From NCBI GenBank assembly GCA_946402315.1, contig CAMIWC010000009.1, positions 1 through 49,561 on the forward strand: a stretch of 49,561 nucleotides of DNA, given 5' to 3'. The translations under genes and the position numbers were made by a program. This DNA comes from an uncultured Clostridium sp. (GTDB lineage Bacteria > Bacillota_I > Bacilli_A > RF39 > UBA660). Under the pieces are notes generated by a model. The model searched no databases. It had not been told where the DNA came from and saw nothing but the letters and a program-made list of their open reading frames with translations. How positions within the stretch are numbered: the stretch's first letter is position 1; every line of letters begins with the position of its first letter. Positions 43,755-49,561 of the stretch are shown one piece after another.

Positions 43755-43781
43755 AAAAAAAAAGAATAGCATTGCTATTCT
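43755..43781 (-). terminator. Terminator after rubrerythrin
   Basis: AGAATAGC/GCTATTCT with a 3-base loop (43763-43781) and a T10 run on the minus strand. Confidence 0.9.
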
Positions 43782-43786
43782 ATTTA

Positions 43787-44329
43787 TTACATATAATTAT
43801 CAGCTTTAACTTCAAAATAAGCTTGAGGATGATTACATACTGGACACACTTTAGGTGCTTCTTTTCCTACACATACATGTCCACAATTACGACAGATCCA
43901 AATCTTCTCTCCATCTTTACTAAATACTAATCCACCCTCTACATTTTCAAGAAGTTTTCTATATCTTTCTTCATGTTCTTTTTCTATTTTACCAACCTCA
44001 GTAAATAGATATGCTAAACGATCAAATCCTTCTTCTTTAGCAGTTTTAGCAAAACCTTCATACATATCAGTCCATTCATAGTTTTCACCATCAGCTGCAT
44101 CTTTTAAATTAGTAATAGTATCAGGTACATCTCCATCATGTAATGCTTTAAACCATAGTTTAGCATGTTCTTTTTCATTGTTAGCTGTTTCTTCAAATAA
44201 AGCTGCGATTTGTTCATAACCTTCTTTTTTAGCTTTACTAGCATAATAAGTATACTTATTTCTTGCTTGTGATTCTCCTACAAAAGCAGTCATTAAATTT
44301 TGTTCTGTTTTACTTCCTTTTAATTCCAT
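43787..44329 (-). CDS. Rubrerythrin
   Basis: 180 residues. A four-helix di-iron domain with ExxH pairs ([10 protein letters not shown] and IEKEHEERY, plus GESQARNKY) is followed by a rubredoxin-like C-terminus with CRNCGH and CPVCNH. It reduces hydrogen peroxide in anaerobes with electrons from rubredoxin/NADH. Supports an oxygen-sensitive host. Confidence 0.95.
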   Translation of the reverse strand: MELKGSKTEQNLMTAFVGESQARNKYTYYASKAKKEGYEQIAALFEETANNEKEHAKLWFKALHDGDVPDTITNLKDAADGENYEWTDMYEGFAKTAKEEGFDRLAYLFTEVGKIEKEHEERYRKLLENVEGGLVFSKDGEKIWICRNCGHVCVGKEAPKVCPVCNHPQAYFEVKADNYM

Positions 44330-44366
44330 AATATCCTCCTAATTACCAATTATTATATATTTTTTT

Positions 44367-44624
44367 CTATTCTCTTTCAATATCATTTAAGATATATGAG
44401 CCTAATCTTTCTTTAATTAAAGTAATATATGAATAAATAATATCTTCATAATCAGATTCACTAGTAATATTAGTATCATCTATTACTTTTTTATCGTACT
44501 TTATACCATGATTATCACAAAGTAACTCTAGAGTAGCTAAAACAAGTTTTAATTCTTCTTTAGTCTTTTCTCTTTTACTATTTATAGGTAAATTATCATA
44601 TGCTTTTATTAATTCTTCAAACAT
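44367..44624 (-). CDS. Unknown small protein
   Basis: 85 residues, soluble, acidic, mainly helical. Third gene of the 46633-44367 cluster, 3 bases after the 582-residue protein. No motif recognised. Confidence 0.6.
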   Translation of the reverse strand: MFEELIKAYDNLPINSKREKTKEELKLVLATLELLCDNHGIKYDKKVIDDTNITSESDYEDIIYSYITLIKERLGSYILNDIERE

Positions 44625-44627
44625 AAT

Positions 44628-46376
44628 CTACTCCTTAGATACAACATTATACAAAGCAGTTACAAATGTACTTTGTTCATCCCATTCTTTTTTCTTATCT
44701 AAAAATTCAACTTCATATTCAGATGGAGCACCATTATCTTCAAATGATACAAGTAATCTTTTCTCATGTAAGATATTATTATAAATACTATTAAGTAAGG
44801 CTTGATATCCATCATATGATACATTTTCATTTCTTTTATAAGTTTTGTTAAGAATAGATTTAGCAATCATTTCTTGTAGTACAGCAAGTGTCTTATTTTG
44901 AACAGTACGAGCATCTCTATAAGCTTCTTCTTTATTACTAGTTACTTTTTCTTCATCTACGAAATTAGTATAAATAATATTTCTCTTTAATTTCTTATAG
45001 ATTTCAGCTAGATCATCTACACTTATATTTTTAGCTATTACTTCTAAATCATATTGGTAATATTTTCCTCTATTCATCGCACGATATTTAAACTCTTCTA
45101 CCGCATGTGAATCTAAGAACTTAATTTCTTTATCAATTAATCTATCTATTATAGTTTGATAATCAGGAATAAGTTTTTCACTAGAAATATTTTTCTTCAT
45201 TTTAGCTAATTGAGATTTCTCTATTATTTCTTTTCTTTTAGATTCTTCTAAGTTATTAAATATTTCCATAAAATTATGATAAGTATTCTTATATTTTTCT
45301 AATCTATTTTTAGAAGAATATAAGTTAAATATAGTATACATACTTTCATAATTATCACTTTTATTTATTACGTTAGATGAGTTATGCGCTACAAATAATA
45401 ATTCTTTAAACATAAAATCAACTATATCGTATGCTAATTCATTTAATGCTACTATTTGTTTAACAAAACCATCAATAGTAGATTCTCTAACTACTTTTAA
45501 TTTATAATTTTCATCAAAGTAAGAATTAATTATATTAACCTTTTTACTTTGTAAAGAGTTATTTCTAGGTATATCAAATTTAATTTTTACTCCACTAAAA
45601 TAATCTTTATTAAGTTTTTCAAATTCTTCTTCTAGTAATTCATTTATTTTAATAATTTCATCTATAGAATCAGCTTTAGGTATAACAAATCCAAAACTCT
45701 TAACTTTCTTATTATTACGATTATATTTATTTATACACTCTTTTAAGTATGCAGATATATCATTAATAATATTAGAATCTATTTCATATAAATAAATACT
45801 TTTTCTGATAAATGAAGATAAGTAATATCTATATGGATAATGTTTAGATTTATGAAATAGTTTATTTATATCACTTTCTATTAGTTCTTTTTCTTCTTGA
45901 GTTAATTCTTTTTCTTTTACTTTTCTAATATCATCTATATAACGAGAATAGTACTTAATACCAGAAAAATCTAAGATAAATAAATCAATTATATCTAGAT
46001 TCTTATATCTGTTAGTAAGTTCTATTTTTTCTTTACTAGACAATAGTACAGTTAATAATCCATCTATTTTATATAAATTATAAAAAGAATCTCTTAATAC
46101 TCTAATAATATCTTTTTTATCCTCTTGATAATACTCCACACTAAAAGATTGGAAGAATTCTTTATCGATTACTTCTATTTTATTTAATATAAATTCTAAT
46201 TTATTAGCTTTTCTATTTAATTTTTGGTAATAGGAATTATCATTAATCGCTTTAATATTATTAGTATCTGTTACTAGTTTTTGAATTTCTTCTAGATAAA
46301 TACTTACTCTTTTACTAACTGTTCTTTTTCCCGTAATAAAATAATTATAAAAATATTCAAATTCAGGGATATTCAT
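44628..46376 (-). CDS. Unknown large helical protein
   Basis: 582 residues, no signal or membrane helix. Almost entirely helical with many Lys, Asn, Tyr and Ile. No catalytic motif or domain I recognise. It lies 5 bases after an 83-residue coiled-coil protein and 3 bases before an 85-residue acidic protein, suggesting a complex. The composition looks like the host's own genes, not recent transfer. Confidence 0.65.
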   Translation of the reverse strand: MNIPEFEYFYNYFITGKRTVSKRVSIYLEEIQKLVTDTNNIKAINDNSYYQKLNRKANKLEFILNKIEVIDKEFFQSFSVEYYQEDKKDIIRVLRDSFYNLYKIDGLLTVLLSSKEKIELTNRYKNLDIIDLFILDFSGIKYYSRYIDDIRKVKEKELTQEEKELIESDINKLFHKSKHYPYRYYLSSFIRKSIYLYEIDSNIINDISAYLKECINKYNRNNKKVKSFGFVIPKADSIDEIIKINELLEEEFEKLNKDYFSGVKIKFDIPRNNSLQSKKVNIINSYFDENYKLKVVRESTIDGFVKQIVALNELAYDIVDFMFKELLFVAHNSSNVINKSDNYESMYTIFNLYSSKNRLEKYKNTYHNFMEIFNNLEESKRKEIIEKSQLAKMKKNISSEKLIPDYQTIIDRLIDKEIKFLDSHAVEEFKYRAMNRGKYYQYDLEVIAKNISVDDLAEIYKKLKRNIIYTNFVDEEKVTSNKEEAYRDARTVQNKTLAVLQEMIAKSILNKTYKRNENVSYDGYQALLNSIYNNILHEKRLLVSFEDNGAPSEYEVEFLDKKKEWDEQSTFVTALYNVVSKE

Positions 46377-46381
46377 TATTT

Positions 46382-46633
46382 TTATTCTCCAATTATATCT
46401 GAAGTTTGTTCTCTTAATTTTTGAAGTTCTAAGTATTTTTTAGGGACTTCCATATATCCTTCTAAAATATCATCAATTAAATCTAATTGATCATCAATGG
46501 TATCAAGAACAGTTTCTAGTGATTCTATTTCTGTTTCTTTTCCTTGACGCTCTAGTTCTAATATTTCTATTTCTACTTTTTCATATTTAGATTCTAAAGC
46601 TTCTTTATATTTTTTTACTTCAGCGATATCCAT
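46382..46633 (-). CDS. Small coiled-coil protein
   Basis: 83 residues, nearly all heptad-like helix with paired charges (YEKVEIEILELERQGKETEI). Likely a dimeric adaptor for the following 582-residue protein. TGTTATAAT 22 bases upstream. No family recognised. Confidence 0.65.
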   Translation of the reverse strand: MDIAEVKKYKEALESKYEKVEIEILELERQGKETEIESLETVLDTIDDQLDLIDDILEGYMEVPKKYLELQKLREQTSDIIGE

Positions 46634-46654
46634 ACTACCAACACCTCTATTTTA

Positions 46655-46663
46655 ATTATAACA
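46655..46663 (-). promoter_or_regulatory. Extended -10 promoter element (46633 cluster)
   Basis: TGTTATAAT on the minus strand, 22 bases before the start at 46633, against the T-run of the GH25 terminator. Confidence 0.6.
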
Positions 46664-46689
46664 AAAAAAGTAGTTATTAAACTACTTTT
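46662..46689 (-). terminator. Terminator of the dxs-GH25 operon
   Basis: AAAAGTAGTT paired with AACTACTTTT and a T7 run on the minus strand; overlaps the GH25 stop at 46682. Confidence 0.85.
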
Positions 46690-47902
46690 TATTATTTAAA
46701 TATAGTATATCTATGTCAACATCACCATTTATACCGGAAATTTTACCATTACTACACATTTGCCATATGGAATATGGACCTGTATAAGTAGTATTACTAG
46801 TATAATGAGCAAGCCATATATTGTGTTTTTCTTCAGTCCAAATGTTTTCTAAATAATACTTACTACTATATAAGTATCCTTTATATCCTTTTTCTTCTAC
46901 GTAATCTAGAAAAGAATCTCCTACTTTAGTAAAGTTATAGAAACTAAGATTTAATTTATTAAATACTGCCCAACTTTCCCAGTCATAGGATATACCTAAA
47001 TCTAGTTTCTCATTACCTATTTGTTTAAGTGCCCATTTAGCTTGATCAATAGATTCTTCTACCGAAGAAGAATAAGTATATAGGTATACTCCTACTTTTA
47101 ATCCAGCTTTTTTAGCATTTTCTAGATTTTGTTTAAAATATGGATCGACTATTAATTCTCCATGAAGACCTTTTTGATGACCTAATCTAATAATTACAAA
47201 CTCACAACCAGCATCACGTACTTTTTCAAAATCAATAGTTCCTTGCCATTTAGATATATCTATACCGATCATAGTATTATCATTTTTATGAGTTTCAACT
47301 ATATCATTAAATAAAGTTCTTTCGTGTTTAATAGAAGTATTTGTACTAGTAGAAGAACCTGTATTCTTAGGCTTTTGTTTTACTACTAATTTAAAATCTC
47401 TTTCATTTTCATTATCTGAAGAATCAGTAACTCTATAAGTTAAATTATAAGTACCAATAGTATCTATATCATATTCTCCTATTATTTCTCTTTTAGGATT
47501 ATTATCATAATTATCTCCAGCATAAATACTATTAATTATATCTATTTCTTCACCTACATAAGTAGTAACTGTACCACTCTTAAAAATAACAGGAGCAGTA
47601 TTATCTTCTACTGTAACTTTTATATTAGATTTATATCTCTTATTATCTTTTAGATATTTTATTTCAAATTCTTGAGTACCAATACTATTTGTAGATATAA
47701 GAACATCATCTTTTAATTCAACATTAGTTACTAAAGAAGATAATTGTACTGTACTAAATACTTCTATTTCAAAACTATTAGGATTTATCTCTATATATTT
47801 ATAATCATATTTTTCATGATAAAAATGAATACCAATAGATACTCCAATAACAATTAAAATTATTAAGATAAATACTATTATTACACTTTTTCTTAATCTC
47901 AT
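46682..47902 (-). CDS. Membrane-anchored GH25 muramidase with Ig-like domain
   Basis: 406 residues. An N-terminal membrane anchor (about 7-27), a beta-rich linker, a DUF5011-type Ig-like domain (about 103-182; GEEIDIINSIYAGDNYDNN), a Ser/Thr linker, and a GH25 catalytic domain (about 207-403; MIGIDISKWQG and the DxE site SYDWESW). It cleaves the MurNAc-GlcNAc bond of peptidoglycan outside the cell. It starts one base after the dxs stop, so the two are one transcript, an uncommon pair. Confidence 0.92.
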   Translation of the reverse strand: MRLRKSVIIVFILIILIVIGVSIGIHFYHEKYDYKYIEINPNSFEIEVFSTVQLSSLVTNVELKDDVLISTNSIGTQEFEIKYLKDNKRYKSNIKVTVEDNTAPVIFKSGTVTTYVGEEIDIINSIYAGDNYDNNPKREIIGEYDIDTIGTYNLTYRVTDSSDNENERDFKLVVKQKPKNTGSSTSTNTSIKHERTLFNDIVETHKNDNTMIGIDISKWQGTIDFEKVRDAGCEFVIIRLGHQKGLHGELIVDPYFKQNLENAKKAGLKVGVYLYTYSSSVEESIDQAKWALKQIGNEKLDLGISYDWESWAVFNKLNLSFYNFTKVGDSFLDYVEEKGYKGYLYSSKYYLENIWTEEKHNIWLAHYTSNTTYTGPYSIWQMCSNGKISGINGDVDIDILYLNNKK

Positions 47903-49561
47903 TTAAAACTCCATTTTATTCTTTATATCATTATAAATTGATAATGCATCTAGTCCATATTCTTTCTCTATCTCAGAAACACTACCTTGTTTAATAAATT
48001 CATCAGGATAACCATAAGATATAATATCTATATTTTTAATATTTCTATCGACAATTAATTCTTTGATATGAGTACCAAATCCACCAGCAAGGACATTATC
48101 TTCTATAGTAATTACTCTATGAGTCTTTTTAATAGAAGTTTCAATAGCTTTAGTATCGATTGGTTTTAAGAAACGGGCATTAATTACTTCTGCATTAACA
48201 CCATCTTTTTTAAGTAATTCTTCTACTTCTATAGCACGACTAACCATTTTACCTATCGCAATAATACTTATATCCATTCCAGTTGTTAAAAACTCACATT
48301 TACCACAAGAGATATTAGTATGTTTCTTAAATGATTTATCTTCTCCACCACGCGGAAAACGGATAACAACAGGTTTATTTTCTTTTAAAGCATACTCTAA
48401 CATATCATCTAGTTCTTGAAAGTCTTTAGGAGCCATTACAGTTAGATTTGGTACAACTCCAAAGAAAGATAAGTCAAATACTCCTTGATGAGTTTCTCCA
48501 TCTTGTCCAACTACTCCTGCACGATCAACGATCATTACAACTGGTAAGTTTTGCATTGCAATATCATGTATTACTTGATCATACGCTCTTTGATAGAAAG
48601 ATGAATAAATAGACACTACGGGTTTTAATCCTTCTTTTGCTAATCCTGCAGCAAAAGTTAGGGCATGTTGTTCAGCAATACCTACATCAAAGAAACGATT
48701 AGGATACTTACTAGCAAACTCTGATAAACCAGTTCCACTTTTCATAGCTGCACATACCGCAACTATTTTTTTATCTTTAGAAGCAAGTTTTACTAAATGT
48801 TCACCAAATTCTTTAGAATAATCTTTACTCTTCTCTTTTTTATCTTTTCCTGTTTCAAGATCAAAAGCCCCTATTCCATGGAAACGAGCCGGATTTTCTT
48901 CAGCAAATTTATATCCTTTACCTTTTTTAGTAACTACATGGATAAGTACTGGTCCTTTAATCTTTTTACTCATTTTCATAATACTTTCTAATTGTTCAAT
49001 ATTATGTCCATCTACTGGTCCTAAATAAGTAAATCCTATATCTTCAAATAACATATTAGGTAAAAGTATTTGTTTAAACATTCTTTTTACTTTACGAGAA
49101 CCTTTTACCATACCTTTACCAATAATTGGTATACGAGCAAATCCTCTTTTAATTAAATCGTTAGATCCAGTATGAAGCTTACTACTTCTAATACGTCCTA
49201 AACTAACAGAAATACCTCCTACGTTCTTAGAGATACTCATTTCATTATCATTTAATATTACAGTTATATTTGTTTTAGAATAACCACAGTCATTTAAGGC
49301 TTCTAGAGCCATTCCTCCAGTTAAGGCACCATCACCAATAACTGCGACTACATTATGTTGTTCTCCTTTAAGATCTCTTGCTTTAGCCATACCTAAAGCT
49401 GCTGAAATAGAAGTACTAGAGTGTCCAGTACTAAAAGCATCATAAACTGACTCATTTATCTTAGGGAAACCACTTATTCCATTTTTTTGTCTTAATGTTT
49501 TAAAACTATCTTTTCTACCAGTTAATATCTTATGAGTATAAGTTTGGTGTCCTACATCCCA
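47903..49561 (-). CDS. dxs: 1-deoxy-D-xylulose-5-phosphate synthase (5' end outside window)
   Basis: The frame continues to the window edge, giving 552 residues of about 620; an internal ATG at 49390 is not the start because matching sequence (GHQTYTHKILTGR, FSTGHSSTSISAALG) lies upstream of it. The TPP motif GDGALTGG...NDNEMSISKN, the DVGIAEQHA transketolase motif and the C-terminal domain are intact. It makes DXP from pyruvate and glyceraldehyde-3-phosphate, the first step of the MEP isoprenoid pathway, and also feeds thiamine and pyridoxal routes. Confidence 0.97.
   Translation of the reverse strand, partial: WDVGHQTYTHKILTGRKDSFKTLRQKNGISGFPKINESVYDAFSTGHSSTSISAALGMAKARDLKGEQHNVVAVIGDGALTGGMALEALNDCGYSKTNITVILNDNEMSISKNVGGISVSLGRIRSSKLHTGSNDLIKRGFARIPIIGKGMVKGSRKVKRMFKQILLPNMLFEDIGFTYLGPVDGHNIEQLESIMKMSKKIKGPVLIHVVTKKGKGYKFAEENPARFHGIGAFDLETGKDKKEKSKDYSKEFGEHLVKLASKDKKIVAVCAAMKSGTGLSEFASKYPNRFFDVGIAEQHALTFAAGLAKEGLKPVVSIYSSFYQRAYDQVIHDIAMQNLPVVMIVDRAGVVGQDGETHQGVFDLSFFGVVPNLTVMAPKDFQELDDMLEYALKENKPVVIRFPRGGEDKSFKKHTNISCGKCEFLTTGMDISIIAIGKMVSRAIEVEELLKKDGVNAEVINARFLKPIDTKAIETSIKKTHRVITIEDNVLAGGFGTHIKELIVDRNIKNIDIISYGYPDEFIKQGSVSEIEKEYGLDALSIYNDIKNKMEF

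Overview
The window is about 50 kb of very AT-rich DNA from a walled, low-GC Gram-positive-type bacterium. The gene content (FtsW, D,D-carboxypeptidases, GH25 lysozyme, MEP-pathway Dxs, ComEA/ComEC, rubrerythrin, Bacillus-like elongator tRNA-Met) and the many small membrane-anchored proteins of unknown role fit an uncultured, probably anaerobic, gut-type Bacilli/RF39-like lineage; this placement is inference. TGA acts as a stop (for example at 4974-4976), so the mycoplasma code is not indicated. Nearly all genes are on the minus strand; only 21427-22035 and the pair 27931-30274 are on the plus strand. Genes are tightly packed in operons that end in clear hairpin/T-tract terminators, and promoters show a recurring TGnTATAAT extended -10.

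Region by region (read right to left on the minus strand): 49561-46682 holds dxs (5' end outside the window) and a membrane-anchored GH25 lysozyme. 46633-44367 is an unrecognised three-gene cluster, followed by rubrerythrin. 43704-37671 looks like one long operon: AMP-forming acyl ligase, YfcE-type phosphoesterase, folD, a tail-anchored degenerate phosphoglycerate-mutase-like protein, and DUF308, DUF948 and YtxH membrane proteins. 37598-35734 holds DUF1294, a tail-anchored unknown and a small Lys-rich membrane protein. 35730-32188 is the infC-rpmI-rplT-rpsB-tsf translation block with a promoter, an attenuator leader and an ATA start for infC; gmk follows.

31395-30289 is a BIG2-domain surface protein facing the plus-strand ZnuA-like lipoprotein and a coiled-coil protein. 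27847-25070 is rnc-dinG, followed by tRNA-Met. 24864-22039 holds a flavin-type small oxidase, a GNAT/tRNA-binding-domain fusion, a cytosolic VanY-type peptidase and ttcA. 21328-13708 is mostly envelope: a TcaA-like protein, a glutaminyl cyclase lipoprotein, an ABC-2 exporter pair and Pro/Thr/Gln-rich membrane proteins. 13640-7093 contains the dCMP deaminase, a C26 amidotransferase, tgt, a TSCPD protein, ftsW, comEA and comEC.

7061-4812 is an accessory patch: a gluzincin-type peptidase flanked by a duplicated comEC 3' end, a C39-like peptidase, a possible ADP-ribosyltransferase-like protein and a broken lipoprotein gene. 4720-1 holds a VanY carboxypeptidase, tRNA-Arg, a manganese-type (yybP-ykoY) riboswitch ahead of an unknown protein, a tandem-domain surface protein and a partial phosphodiester glycosidase.

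The most notable points are the riboswitch ahead of an unknown gene, matching Rho_N-like tails on ribosomal proteins S2 and L20, two apparent pseudo-enzymes (phosphoglycerate-mutase-like and ZnuA-like) whose key residues are replaced, and the duplicated comEC end. No CRISPR array, insertion sequence, prophage or rRNA was seen.
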